Shown here: positions 30,912 through 41,304 of the stretch, one piece after another
Position numbering within the stretch: position 1 is the stretch's first letter
Layout: each line of letters opens with the position of its first letter
Made by a program: the position numbers and the translations under genes
Notes under the pieces: model-generated
What the model saw: only the letters and a program-made list of their open reading frames with translations
Database searches by the model: none
Told to the model about the DNA's origin: nothing
Assembly (NCBI GenBank): GCA_031282725.1
Contig: JAITDD010000027.1
Span: forward strand, 1 to 41,536
Length of the DNA: 41,536 nt
Direction: 5' to 3'
Source: Mycoplasmataceae bacterium
Lineage (GTDB): Bacteria; Bacillota_I; Bacilli_A; Mycoplasmatales; Mycoplasmoidaceae

Positions 30912-32753
30912 TTATGAAGTTTGCGCTATGCCTAATTTCATTTGCAAATTTCGTATTTCTTCCGCATTTATTCTTCTCGCATTTTCCTTTCTTACACCAT
31001 CTTCTAAGGCTTCAATCGCGGCGGTTGTTCCACATATTTTTTGGTAGTATCTTTCCATTTCTATTCGTTCTTCGTTTTGTTGTCTTACAGCAGTTTCTTG
31101 TTCTGTTTCAAAGCGTTGAATTCGATGAATATCTTTGATTTGAGGCTCAGTATTACAAACAACATAATGTTCTTCAGTAGTAACCTCAAAATTGGTTTTA
31201 GCTTCCACTAACCTATCAAATCTTTCTTTTTCAACAGTGTCTTCAAGCGCTATTGACACACTTGAAATACTTACATATCTTTTTGTTTGAATTGATTCAT
31301 CAATAGCGTCAGTAACATCGTGTGATAAAGTAGTCGCAATTTTTCTCTCAATTTGACTAGAAATTTTTTCTATTTCTTCAAGTTGGCCGGAAAAAAAATC
31401 TCGTTGTTGCGGATTTTTAATTTTCTCTTGAAGGTATTTTTTAGATTCCTCGAGTATATGAGAATCATTAATATCTTTAAAAATTATTTCAGCTGTTTTG
31501 CGATACGAATATAAGGTTGAATCAATAGCGGCTCGAATTTCTGGATCAGTTTCTGATGCTGATAAAAAATCAAGATTTTCAGCTAAATCCTGCAATATAC
31601 ATACATTTTCTAATATCATTATAACACCTCCGGTATTTAATTGTTGGAAACCTTTATTTATTAATTTTTCTGTGGAGGAATTAATAAAACTAAAAGTTGG
31701 GGAATAAGTTAAAAAAGACTTCGAATAACCAGCGAGTTTTGCTTCTAATTTTTCTCTTTCTTCTTTTGCTTTAGTTTTGGTGGTTTGAAATCTAAAACAA
31801 GATTCTTCTATTTGTTTTAATCTCGATATTTCCGGCATTATTTTTTTGCATCTATTAAAGAATTCAAGATTACAACTACTTGCATATAAAGCATCAGAAA
31901 TAGCGCAGCAGCGTTGGGATGTAAGAGCGGCTATTTTTTGCTGTTTAGTTGAATTCAGCCATAAATAATCAGAAAATTTTCTTCGATCGTAATAAACAAC
32001 CCCATCAGAATCGGTTGTTGTAGGGATATTTACCGAGGTGATAAGAACTTCATTAACACCTGTTTCAAAAAATATTCTACCAGGATGGTAACCTAAATCA
32101 TTGCCAACGGTAGTTCGATTTGTAAACATATTATCAACTAAAAAGCTAGTGAGCGGATTTTTAACCGATGCTCTATCAACACGTGGACCTTCACCAGCTG
32201 AATTCAAAATTTTGTTTTTAGAAACTAATGTTCTTTGTGTTAATAATAAAATCTGTCGGTCTTGTCTGTAAGACATTTTTTTATAATTGTGAACCAATGC
32301 ATATGGAAAAAAATTATCGTATCTCGTTTGTTCAATAACTTTTTGTTTTAAAACGCAATTTTTGAAAAAATCGGAATAATCTTCTTTTAATTCATCTGCA
32401 GTTTTTACAACTCTAGTATTAACAACAGAAGAATCGGCAAAATCGGTATTTTCTAAACTTATTTTTAATCGTTCAAATCGAGGTGATTTATTAGAAAGTA
32501 TACCCACAACAAAATTTCGCAACTTTGTTTCATTAGTAATTATCTCTTGGCTTAACATTTGTTTTCGCAATTCAAAAAATATTTGTCGACTTTCTTCATC
32601 AATAGTTTGATCATTTAATAATGAAGTGAATTTTGAGTATATTGCGATTCAAATAGGACTAAATCTTAAATACCTTGTATCAACTTCAATTTTTCTTTCC
32701 AAACTTGCATTTAAGCTATGTAGTACTCTTTGCTCTGTTGCAGATAAAATCAT
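30912..32753 (-). CDS. Large coiled-coil protein of unknown function, 613 aa
   Basis: The ATG at 32753 precedes the first ATG visible under standard code because a TGA (Trp, in FSPIWIAIY) interrupts it. The protein is soluble and helical. A central globular part contains GNDLGYHPGRIFFETGVNEV and a CC pair (QRCCAISDALY). Long coiled-coil segments follow at about 300-330 (TKTKAKEEREKLEAKLAGY) and 520-600 (RQQNEERIEMERYYQKICG, then a charged Arg/Glu helix). No signal peptide or membrane helix. Trp is rare. Promoter TATAAT at 32776-32781 would give a leader of about 15 nt. Together with the 390-aa and 308-aa proteins it forms a cluster of unknown cytoplasmic helical proteins that could be cytoskeletal. 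That is speculation. Confidence 0.65.
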
Positions 32754-32775
32754 ATATGTACGGGCGTGTAAAGAT

Positions 32776-32781
32776 ATTATA
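32776..32781 (-). promoter_or_regulatory. -10 box (TATAAT) for the 613-aa protein
   Basis: TATAAT on the minus strand, 22 nt before the ATG at 32753. Confidence 0.4.
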
Positions 32782-32795
32782 TGGATCTATTAATT

Positions 32796-32801
32796 TATAA
32801 T
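32796..32801 (+). promoter_or_regulatory. -10 box (TATAAT) for pflB-pflA
   Basis: TATAAT 6 nt before ATG 32808. It lies downstream of the in-frame ATG at 32781, so the longer form would not be transcribed from it. This sets the pflB start. Confidence 0.6.
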
Positions 32802-32807
32802 ATACCC

Positions 32808-35042
32808 ATGGAAAAAGAAACAATAAATGTAGGAAAATTTATAAAGGAAAATTATACCCCTTATTTAGGTGACTCTTCCTTCTTAAAAGGACCTAGTCAA
32901 AAGACAATGAAAGTTTGGGAAAAAGTTAAGGATTTATTTACTTTAGAAAGAAAGAATAAAGGAGTTTTAGGATTTGACAAAAGAAATAGTTTCGCCGATG
33001 CTTTTAAAGCAGGATATATAGATAAGGAGAACGAAACTATTGTGGGAATTCAAACAGAACAACCTCTTGTCCGTGCTTATATGCCTATCGGGGGAGTAAA
33101 ACAAGCAAAAGAAGCCGCAAACCAATTCGGGTATACTACTGATGAAAATGTTGATATGATATACTCAAAGTACCGTAAAACTCATAATCAGGGTGTTTTT
33201 GATGTTTACACTCCCTCAATGAGAAAAGCAAGACATGTTCATATTATTACTGGACTTCCTGACAATTATGCAAGAGGGCGTATTATCGGGGATTATCGTC
33301 GTGTTGCCTTATATGGTGTTAATTTCTTAATGAAACAAAAGGTTAGCGATTGAAACAAGATAGACAATGAGATGAGCGAAGAGAAGATAAGATTAAGAGA
33401 AGAATTGACAGAACAATACAATGCTTTAAATAGGATGAAGGTAATGGCGATGGAATACGGGTTTGATATTTCTTTAAAAGCAAATAATGCAAAAGAAGCT
33501 ATTCAATGAACCTATTTTGCCTATCTCGCTTCAATAAAAGAACAGAATGGTGCCGCTATGAGTTTAGGAAGAGTATCTACCTTTTTTGACATCTATATAC
33601 AAAAGGATATTGAAGAGGGGATATTAACAGAAGAAGAGGCACAAGAATTAATTGACCAGTTTGTAATAAAGTTAAGAATTGTTCGTTTTTTAAGAGCTGA
33701 TGCTTATAACCAATTGTTTTCTGGAGATCCTGTTTGGGCTACCGAATCTATTGGCGGAATGGGAGAAGATGGACGAACTTTGGTTACCAAAACATCTTTT
33801 CGTTTCTTACATACTCTTTCAAATCTAGGACCTTCTCCAGAACCAAATCTGACTATTTTATGAAGCGAGAAATTGCCTTTGAATTTTAAAATGTTTTGTT
33901 CTTCTTATTCAATAAAGTATTCTTCTATCCAATATGAAAATGATGATTTGATGAGAGAAAGCAAGGGAGATGATTATGCTATCGCTTGTTGTGTCTCTTC
34001 AATGAGAATTGGGAAGGAAATGCAGTTTTTTGGTGCTAGGGCTAATTTACCGAAAACTCTTTTATACAGCATTAATAATGGATATGACGAAATCCACCCA
34101 ATTGATCAAAAAACTAACAAAATAAATAAGCTAGGGCCTGAGTTGGGACAATATCCAATGAACCAAGTTTTAGATTATGAAACAGTTTATGCTAGATTCA
34201 AAAAATATTTATCGTGACTTGTAGATTTGTATATTAATATGCTTAATGTGATCCACTACATGCATGACAAATATTATTATGAATCAATGCAAATGGCTTT
34301 ATATGATACTAATGTGACTAGGTTTATGGCGACAGGAATTGCTGGGTTTTCGATATTAGTGGATAGTTTAAGTGCAATAAAGTACGCCAAAGTAACTCCT
34401 GTTTGAGAAAAAGTGGAAGGGACAAATGATTACATTGCTACAGACTTTAAAATAGAAGGAGATTATCCGAAGTATGGGAATGATGATGATAGAGCTGATA
34501 ATATTGCCAAAGAAATTCTTTTATTGTACAATGAAGAACTAAAGAAACACAAACCTTATCGTAATTCTATTCCTACTGTTTCGATTTTAACAATTACTTC
34601 CAATGTTGTTTATGGAAAAGCAACAGGAAATACTTGTGATGGTCGAGTTAAGGGAACCCCTTTTGCTCCTGGGGCTAATCCGATGAATAAAAGGGATGAA
34701 AATGGTGCAGTATCATCTTTATGTTCTGTTGCAAAGCTTCCTTATTCTTGTGCTTGCGACGGAATCTCGAATACATTCACAATTACCCCTTCTACCTTAG
34801 GGAGTGGTTTAAAGGAACAGGAAAAGAACTTGTGTCAATTATTGGATGGATATTTTAAAAAACAAGGGCACCACTTAAATGTGAATGTATTAAATAAGGA
34901 AACATTAATTGACGCAATGAAAAATCCGGAAAAATATCCGCAATTAACTATTAGGGTTTCTGGGTATGCTGTTAATTTTATTAAGCTAACAAAGGAACAA
35001 CAAGAGGATGTTATTTCTCGAACATTCCACGAAAAAATGTAA
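32808..35042 (+). CDS. pflB: Formate acetyltransferase (pyruvate formate-lyase)
   Basis: 744 residues, the family length. It converts pyruvate and CoA to acetyl-CoA and formate by a glycyl-radical mechanism without oxygen. The active-site cysteine pair is in [20 protein letters not shown] and the [19 protein letters not shown] segment follows. The C-terminal radical site [20 protein letters not shown] carries the glycine that PflA activates. Many Trp are TGA, which splits the gene under standard code. The start is placed at 32808 ([16 protein letters not shown]) from the -10 box. The gene overlaps pflA in TAATG. Acetyl-CoA from here would feed acetate and ATP formation, with formate as waste. 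Confidence 0.97.
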
Positions 35043-35755
35043 TGTGTGAATCAGGCTGTTTTAAAATAGAATCTTTTTCTTGTTTAGATGGGGAAGGAGT
35101 TAGATTGGTGGTGTTTTTAGATTTATGCCCTTATCGATGTCTATATTGTCATAATCCAGAAGGGTGGAGCGAAAGTAAGAAAAAGGTAAGTGTGGAAGGG
35201 GTGATTAAACTTTATGAAAAGAATATCGAGTTCTATTCAAATGGCGGGATTACTTTGTCAGGAGGAGAACCTTTGATGCATAAAGAGTTTTGTTTAGAGA
35301 TGGCTGAACAGTGTTTTTTAAAGAAGATTAGTTTAGCAATAGATACTTGTGGCTATATTTGTGAAAAAAGGTTTATTGAAAAGCTAGCGGGGTATAAGGT
35401 TCATTTCCTTGTCGATATAAAACATACCATTCCTAAATATCATCGTTTGATCACGGGAAAAGAAGGGGTTAACGAATTAAAGTTAATCAAGTTATTGGAA
35501 AAATGCAAATCCTTATACACTATCAGATTCGTTTATGCGAAAGGGCTGACGGATCAGAAAAAGAATCTTGAAAGGATAAAAAAGATTATTGAGAAAACTA
35601 AATATATGAAAGAGTTTGCAATATTGCCATTGCATCTTCTTGCGAAAAAAAAGTATGAAGAGGTGGGGTATAAATATAAAGTGGACGAAAGTAATGTACC
35701 AAGCAATGAAGAGGTGGAAAAGTTGAAGGAATATTTCAAAATAATGAACAAGTAA
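35042..35755 (+). CDS. pflA: Pyruvate formate-lyase activating enzyme
   Basis: 237 residues, near the 240-250 of the family. A radical SAM enzyme that uses a 4Fe-4S cluster and S-adenosylmethionine to put the radical on the PflB glycine. The cluster motif is CPYRCLYCHNPEGW (C-x3-C-x2-C, about residues 28-34). SGGEPLMHKEF is the SAM-binding GGE motif, and LVDIKH and VYAKGLTDQ sit on later strands. Its start codon shares an A with the pflB stop, so the two are translated together. Its Fe-S cluster makes it a client of the Suf proteins elsewhere in the window. Confidence 0.96.
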   Translation: MCESGCFKIESFSCLDGEGVRLVVFLDLCPYRCLYCHNPEGWSESKKKVSVEGVIKLYEKNIEFYSNGGITLSGGEPLMHKEFCLEMAEQCFLKKISLAIDTCGYICEKRFIEKLAGYKVHFLVDIKHTIPKYHRLITGKEGVNELKLIKLLEKCKSLYTIRFVYAKGLTDQKKNLERIKKIIEKTKYMKEFAILPLHLLAKKKYEEVGYKYKVDESNVPSNEEVEKLKEYFKIMNK

Positions 35756-35782
35756 ATAAGGGAGGAAAAACCTGTCTTAAAC

Positions 35783-36289
35783 TTAAACAGTTACTTTTTT
35801 AGTAGGCGATTTTTTCTTTGCTACAGCTGAAGTATCAGAGGAAGATAATGGTACTTTTTTAGTTCTTGGTTTTTGTTCAGATTTTTTTTCTACTTCCTTT
35901 TCTTTAACACTATCTTTTTTGTTTTCGTCTTGGGATGAAGAGGAGTTAGAAGAGGAAGCATCAGTAATTAATAAGATTCCAGCAATAACATTTAAAATAC
36001 CACAACCAAAGATAATAGCAAGGATAGCTAAGGGAAGATTTTTTTTGTTAGTTTTAGAATTTAGTTTTATTAATACGAAAAAAGTAATAGGGAGAATAAT
36101 GGACGCAGGAAGAGAAAAGTATAATGCGTCGGTAGCATACTTATCGATTTGTTTAAAGAAATTATGTGAATCTTGAATAACACCATTTTGAACAAGAAAA
36201 AATATCGTTCCGATAATAATGCACAAACAACTATTAAGAATCATATTGCACAAGGATAGGGTAACAGCAATTTTTTTGTTTTGTGACAT
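35783..36289 (-). CDS. Small membrane protein with Lys/Ser-rich tail, 168 aa
   Basis: Three hydrophobic segments, about residues 10-35 (SLCNMILNSCLCIIIGTIFF), 55-75 and 86-110 (LPLAILAIIFGCGILNVIAG). Then comes a hydrophilic tail of about 55 residues that is Ser-rich (SSSNSSSSQDE) and then strongly basic with many Lys and Glu. The tail looks disordered and might bind nucleic acid or be cytoplasmic. TATAAT lies 6 nt before the ATG. It converges on pflA with 27 nt between stops. No family recognised. Confidence 0.7.
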   Translation of the reverse strand: MSQNKKIAVTLSLCNMILNSCLCIIIGTIFFLVQNGVIQDSHNFFKQIDKYATDALYFSLPASIILPITFFVLIKLNSKTNKKNLPLAILAIIFGCGILNVIAGILLITDASSSNSSSSQDENKKDSVKEKEVEKKSEQKPRTKKVPLSSSDTSAVAKKKSPTKKVTV

Positions 36290-36295
36290 ATTTTT

Positions 36296-36301
36296 ATTAT
36301 A
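36296..36301 (-). promoter_or_regulatory. -10 box (TATAAT) for the small membrane protein
   Basis: TATAAT on the minus strand, 6 nt before the ATG at 36289. Confidence 0.55.
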
Positions 36302-36334
36302 TCCGACTCGCTAAGTTTACCAACTTACTAAAAA

Positions 36335-37978
36335 TTACAAAGCTGCTTGATTAATTATTTGGTTGATACAATCACACATTTCATACCATTCAGAATAAGT
36401 GTTGCTTTGTTCTGGAATATTGTTAAGGGTGGTTTTGTAAGTATCGTGTAAAGCAGCAAAAGTTCAATCATTAGCAGGGACCGTAAGACCAGCAAATCTT
36501 CTTCTTGCATTTTCCAACCGTGAAAGAGTTGTTTGTTCAATTGATAGGATTTGTGAAAATTTGATGTTTTTTTTAGAATTGTAGTTTGTTTTTCCAGGAA
36601 TAGAATCGATTAAATTGATTGCCTTTGCTTTATTGTAATGAATCTGAATTATTTTAATAATGGGGGTTGTAGAATCTCAATTAAGTTTTTTGCTCTCAGC
36701 GGAAGATAGGGCGCCGCTTGTTGCAAGAGTTACTAAAGTATCTAAAAACATGCTAGTAGCATATGTCGTTCCCGGATTTATTAAATTTAACATATACACA
36801 AGGTTGCCGGCAGCTACAGCCCCAAAAGCGTCTGAAATATGAGCACTTGGTTCATAATTTCACAAAGATGTCGGAAGATGAACGAATTCTGATAATGCTT
36901 GATTTTTAGCAATCATGTTTGATCATTTAAGTTCAATATTAACATTTATTGCAGCAGTACACAAGTTTTTTCAAGAGGTTATGGTACCATTGGAAGTTGA
37001 TAAATAACCAGACTCAGAGTAAGAATTGGCATATTGGGAAATTGATGAGTTGGAAATAAGTTTATTCGCTTGGGGAACTATTTGATTAAAGTATGTTATT
37101 AAAGGGGTAGATTTTCCATTTGGGATTTGACTAAGTAACATTGTATCAAATAAATAAGGGAAACTATGAAGATATAGGATAGTGGACAAAGTTTCATATT
37201 TGTATTTTAAATATGTATTGAATTGTTGAATAATATCATAAATAGCGTAAGCCAAATTATTTCACGAACCTATAAGAGTACAATTAGGATCGGCTTCATC
37301 AATATTGGTTCCATCAACAGAATGACGTGAGGGGATAAAATCACCGACTTTAGTTCCTAAATTAATGTGGGCTGTTGCTATATTATTGTAGTGTTCAATA
37401 AGATTGGAAATGCAAGTTGGTTTGGTGTCGATGATATCTTTGATGTTTTGTAAAGAATGTTGTCCGTAGGAGATTAAGGAGTCGTATAATTCGTTTTTGA
37501 ATAAATGTAAAACTCCTTGACGAATCTTTGTTTTTTTAGAATCAAATTTTCTCACTAATTCTTGAAGACGGTTATGTAAGGTTTGTCAATCAGAATCTTC
37601 AGGAATAGTATTTAATTTTCCATCGCTACTTGCCAAATTGATTAGGTCGGAAAAGGTGAAAGAGGAAGAATCGATGGCGATATTGAAAGAAGAAGAAAGC
37701 GTGTTAAGGAATCGAGCAAGAGTATTTGTTTCTAAATTAATGTCTACAGATTCTTCTAAATATTTTTCGACAGTGTAAGAACCTTGAATATTGTCGCTAA
37801 GTTTAGAATCGAAAAGAACACAATAAAATGGTTGGTTTTTAAAATCAGATAAGGTGTCAATAATTATTTGTTTATAGGAACGAGAATCAACACCTTCACA
37901 GGAAGTTAGGATAGGAGTAAGAAGGGGAATGGGTAAAAGAAGAAGAGGAAAGAATATAAGTTTTTTTATTCTTGACAT
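36335..37978 (-). CDS. Surface lipoprotein of unknown function, 547 aa
   Basis: Signal peptide MSRIKKLIFFPLLLLPIPLL and lipobox LTSC with Cys at residue 27. The frame is open throughout with eight or so TGA codons as Trp; under standard code it breaks into at least three frames. The mature part is predominantly helical, with Asn/Ser/Ile/Tyr content, and shows no repeats or motifs I can name. It ends CDCINQIINQAAL. TATAAC at 37997-38002 lies 18 nt before the ATG, giving a leader of about 11 nt. Probably a surface antigen or nutrient-binding protein; no evidence decides. Confidence 0.8.
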
Positions 37979-37996
37979 ATTTGTGGTAACATTAAT

Positions 37997-38002
37997 GTTA
38001 TA
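37997..38002 (-). promoter_or_regulatory. -10 box (TATAAC) for the 547-aa lipoprotein
   Basis: TATAAC on the minus strand, 18 nt before the ATG at 37978. Confidence 0.35.
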
Positions 38003-38083
38003 TTAAACTTTATACTGTTTGATAGTTATTTTTATTTTTTCCTCTTAAAAACCACTTTTTTCTTGTATATAAAGGCTTGGTTT

Positions 38084-38479
38084 TTACAATACAATGCGAA
38101 CAATATCGTTCTTTTTTAGTTTCACATCTTCCTCAAAAGTTACATAAGCATAAACCATAGGTGATGGAATAATTGAAACAGATTCATTGCCTTTATTCAA
38201 TATTTTGATAATTTTGATTTTTTTTATTTCTTGCAACAAAGGGCTTAGAATTTCGTAATCATAGTTAATATCGATTTTGTTTCTTGTTAGGATTTTGTAA
38301 GTATTGTTGTTTATTTTGCTAACGATGGAGAAGGCAAAGTTTTGGTTTACTTTTTTTAACTGTTCATGATACAACATTTGTTCCACCCCAGGTTTTCCTT
38401 CAAATCAAGCAGTACTTGTTTCCCTATTGGCGGCTTTTTTAACATCTTCAATGTATTGGTTAATGTTATTGTTTTTCAT
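38084..38479 (-). CDS. Stand-alone peptidase U32 C-terminal-like domain, 131 aa
   Basis: A TGA at about residue 25 is Trp, which moves the start to 38479 (MKNNNINQYIEDVKKAANRE). The sequence then reads TSTAWFEGKPGVEQMLYHEQ, like the segment of U32 family proteins where -TGFYFG-P- precedes the C-terminal barrel. YDYEILSPLLQEIKKIKI and SIIPSPMVYAYVTFEEDVKL, then KKNDIVRIVL, match the pattern -EILSP-, -PHP-, -V-x-NDILR of that barrel. Full U32 proteins have about 300 residues of catalytic domain in front; none is present. It lies 1 nt after the dnaX stop and must be co-transcribed. Either a natural single-domain protein or the surviving end of a lost peptidase gene. Some U32 proteins modify rRNA or tRNA; function here is unknown. 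Confidence 0.6.
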
Positions 38480-38480
38480 C

Positions 38481-40211
38481 TTAGCTTTGGAATATATCAG
38501 AAAATACTTTATTAATTTCGCTTTCATTAGTTAAAAAATCGGAAACATTGATTTCTTGGAAGGAAACGCCTTTTTTTCTTGCATCTTGATATGCGATTTT
38601 AAATTCATCAATCTTTTTATTTTCTAATCCAATAAGGATAATTGGACATCCGAATTGGGAAGAATACGATTCAATAAATTTAGGTTTTAAGGAATATGAA
38701 TTGAAAAGGTTAGCGTCATCTTCTGTGGGAAAACGAAGAATGGCTCCTTTTTTTGAAGCAATAAAGATTTTGTCACAATCGTTAATATTTGCAAAAGAAG
38801 GGTTATTGGTTTGTTTAAGAATGTCAACATTATTTTGGATCAAAGCATTATCTTCTTTGGAATAATTGAAAGCAATTTGTAAAAATAAATCTTTTAGATT
38901 GTATATTTTTTCATTTCTTTTTTCTTCCTTTTTTTGTGGTTTTTCTTCGCCTTTGACGGTTTTGCTTGATTTAATATCTTCTTTTCTTATAACATACTCT
39001 TTGCAAGAAAAAACTCCTTCCAAATCGACAGCTGTGTACGAAACTTCTTTTTTAGATTCTTCCTTAATTTCTTTTTCTTTATTCTTTTTTTCTACCTTCG
39101 GTTTTTCTTCGTTTTCGTTTTGGACACATGAAGAAGGTTCGTTTTTTTCGATCGCTTCAAATATGGCTTTATTAAGGAAAAAAGTGGCATCTGGAGTGGT
39201 TTTTATTTTTATTAATTTATCTTCAAAAATGTTAAGGATGTGCAAAAGGGTTTTGAAGGAGGAGGAAGAAATAGAAGATAAGGATTCGAAAGATGTTTTT
39301 AAAAGAAGAGTTTTATCGTTTGTTTGTAAAAAAACTAGTTTATCGATAAGGATATTGCACAAGTCAGAGACTAATATAAAGATATTGATTCCTTTTTGAA
39401 AAAAATCTTCAGTCAATTTTAATGCTTCCTTTAAATTTGAAGAAAGAATATAGTTTAAAAGGTTGATTTTATTTTTAGTGTCTACGAGTCCATAAACCTT
39501 ATTGATTAATTGTTCATCTATTTTATCATTGTTAGCACTCAATTGTTCTAAAATAACCAAAGCATCTCTGGCGTGTCCATTAGCAAGGGTGATAAGAGCT
39601 TTTTTTGCATTTTCTTCAATATCAATTTTTTCATTAACAATAACCTTATCGATTACAGAAGATAATTCTTTATCATTAAGTTTAGAAAGATGAAAGTATT
39701 GACTTCGAGAAACAATGGTGGAAGGGATTTTATGAAACTCTGTTGTGGCGAAAATGAAAACAATGTGCTCTGGAGTATCTTCTAGCGTTTTTAACAAAGC
39801 ATTCCAAGCTTCTTGGGTAATCATGTGTGCTTCATCGATAATGTATACTTTTTTCTTCAACATAGTAGGGAGATAATTCGTGTTAGAAATTATTTCCCTT
39901 ACTTGATTGACCCCATTATTACTTGCTGCATCTAATTCAATGATATCGTAGCATTCTTTTTCTTGTATCATTTTACAATTTTCACATTCTCCACAAGCAT
40001 CACCTTTTTTAGGATGTAAGCAATTGATGGCTTTCGCAAAGATTCGGGCTGTCGTTGTTTTTCCATTTCCTTTGGGACCTGAAAAAATGTAGACACTTGC
40101 TATTTTTTGGTCTTTTATTTCGTTTTTTAGGGTATTTACAAGATGAGACTGGCCAATAACATCAGCGAATTTGTCTGGACGATATTTTTTATAAAAGGAT
40201 ACAAAACTCAT
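38481..40211 (-). CDS. dnaX: DNA polymerase III subunit gamma/tau
   Basis: 576 residues. The clamp-loader ATPase that opens the sliding clamp and links polymerase copies. N-terminal YKKYRPDKFADVIGQSHLVN; Walker A GPKGNGKTTTARI (about residues 45-57); zinc site CLHPKKGDACGECENC; Walker B IIDEAHMIT; sensor 1 IFATTEFHKIPSTIVSRSQY with the SRC-type arginine finger region. Domain III continues to about residue 365, then a Lys/Glu-rich linker, and a C-terminal domain to the end (tau-like). The frame has no TGA. Leaderless start: TATAAT 8 nt before the ATG. The partner delta subunit is probably the gene at 7791. Confidence 0.97.
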   Translation of the reverse strand: MSFVSFYKKYRPDKFADVIGQSHLVNTLKNEIKDQKIASVYIFSGPKGNGKTTTARIFAKAINCLHPKKGDACGECENCKMIQEKECYDIIELDAASNNGVNQVREIISNTNYLPTMLKKKVYIIDEAHMITQEAWNALLKTLEDTPEHIVFIFATTEFHKIPSTIVSRSQYFHLSKLNDKELSSVIDKVIVNEKIDIEENAKKALITLANGHARDALVILEQLSANNDKIDEQLINKVYGLVDTKNKINLLNYILSSNLKEALKLTEDFFQKGINIFILVSDLCNILIDKLVFLQTNDKTLLLKTSFESLSSISSSSFKTLLHILNIFEDKLIKIKTTPDATFFLNKAIFEAIEKNEPSSCVQNENEEKPKVEKKNKEKEIKEESKKEVSYTAVDLEGVFSCKEYVIRKEDIKSSKTVKGEEKPQKKEEKRNEKIYNLKDLFLQIAFNYSKEDNALIQNNVDILKQTNNPSFANINDCDKIFIASKKGAILRFPTEDDANLFNSYSLKPKFIESYSSQFGCPIILIGLENKKIDEFKIAYQDARKKGVSFQEINVSDFLTNESEINKVFSDIFQS

Positions 40212-40219
40212 ATTATTAA

Positions 40220-40225
40220 ATTATA
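40220..40225 (-). promoter_or_regulatory. -10 box (TATAAT) for dnaX
   Basis: TATAAT on the minus strand, 8 nt before the ATG at 40211. Confidence 0.6.
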
Positions 40226-40264
40226 ATTTTAGTAGTTTTTTTATATAAAAAAATATGCGTAAGA

Positions 40265-41263
40265 ATGGAAAAAATTATTTTAAGTAAAAAGAATCTTGTC
40301 ATTAAAAGAGGAGGGATTTTTAAATTTGTTTTTTTCAAATATTGTTGAGAGGAAAATAAGTTCTTTTCCATCCTTTGTTCTTGTTCCTTTTTATTCTTAG
40401 CCTTTTTAATTCCTTTAATTACATATTTTTCCTGCTTAAATTTACAAGAAACAAAGGAAGAGTCAACAATTATGTTTCTTCGTGCTTATATTGTTATTTT
40501 TCCGCAAGTATATGTTATTCCTTTAATTTTTCTTATTATCCTTTTTGGTTGGACTTTAACAAATATTGTTAATCGGGGAGACTTGGGGTGGATTCTTGCC
40601 ACATCTACTAGTAGGAAGCAAGTTTTTTTCACTTTTGTATTTCAGTTCTTTATTGTCTTTTTTTCCGTCTTTTTCATTCTTTTAATCCCAAGCTTTTTTA
40701 TTTTTAATGGAGAAAAACCAATTGTTAGTCTTGTTGATAATCCTTTATCTGGAGAAAAAGGCTTTTCCGAACTCGATCCTGATACTTGAGTTTTTAAACA
40801 CAAAACTTTTAACGTGCCAAGTTACTATTTTTATTTTAGTGTTTTGCAACATTTTGTTATCGGGGTTATCTTTATTGCGATTAGTATCTTCTTTGCATCT
40901 TTGTTTAATACTAGCGCAAAATATTTCTTGTATTGCGGCGGGATATATACCTTTTTCTTTGTTTTTTACATCTTACATGAAGTTGGGAAAGTATATGAAG
41001 GGATAAGCTGGATGACTTATTTTAATAATTTCACAGTTTTATCTTTGTGTTGGAACGGCTATTTTTTGTACATTGGAAATTTAAGTCGTGTGTTTAGTCC
41101 TTATTATCCTCCATTAAAAGGATCGACACATGAAGTTGTTGTTGGCAATTTTGATGTTAATAAAAGTCATATTTTTATGGTCGATTCTATTCTTCTTGTT
41201 TTTTGTGTCGGTGTTATTTTAGGTTCTTACTATATTTTTAAGAAAAAAGATTTGCCTTTATAG
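40265..41263 (+). CDS. ABC-2-like transport permease
   Basis: 332 residues, two TGA as Trp. About six hydrophobic segments: around 40-57, 77-97, 120-143, 190-218, 225-245 and 305-325. NRGDLGWILATSTSRKQVFF (about residues 104-123), between the second and third segments, is the amphipathic coupling region of ABC-2-type exporters in Firmicutes (commonly -G-I-LSTPTSR-). SWMTYFNNFTVL is a second familiar point. Such permeases need an ATPase subunit; none is adjacent, so the partner must be elsewhere or the operon is broken. The start is set at ATG 40265 (MEKIILSKKNLVIKRG); TATAAA at 40244-40249 may be the promoter. Substrate unknown. Confidence 0.65.
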
Positions 41264-41304
41264 AAGAAGGGAAACACTATATTTTAGAGGCGAAAAAGAG
41301 GAAG

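Noticed and set aside
30832-31138. Two overlapping plus-strand frames near the end of the 613-aa gene
   Set aside because: They are antisense to a long coding frame with consistent protein composition, and no start signals support them.
38866-39399. 177-codon plus-strand frame opposite dnaX
   Set aside because: Shadow of the dnaX linker region; there is no promoter and the dnaX frame is certain.
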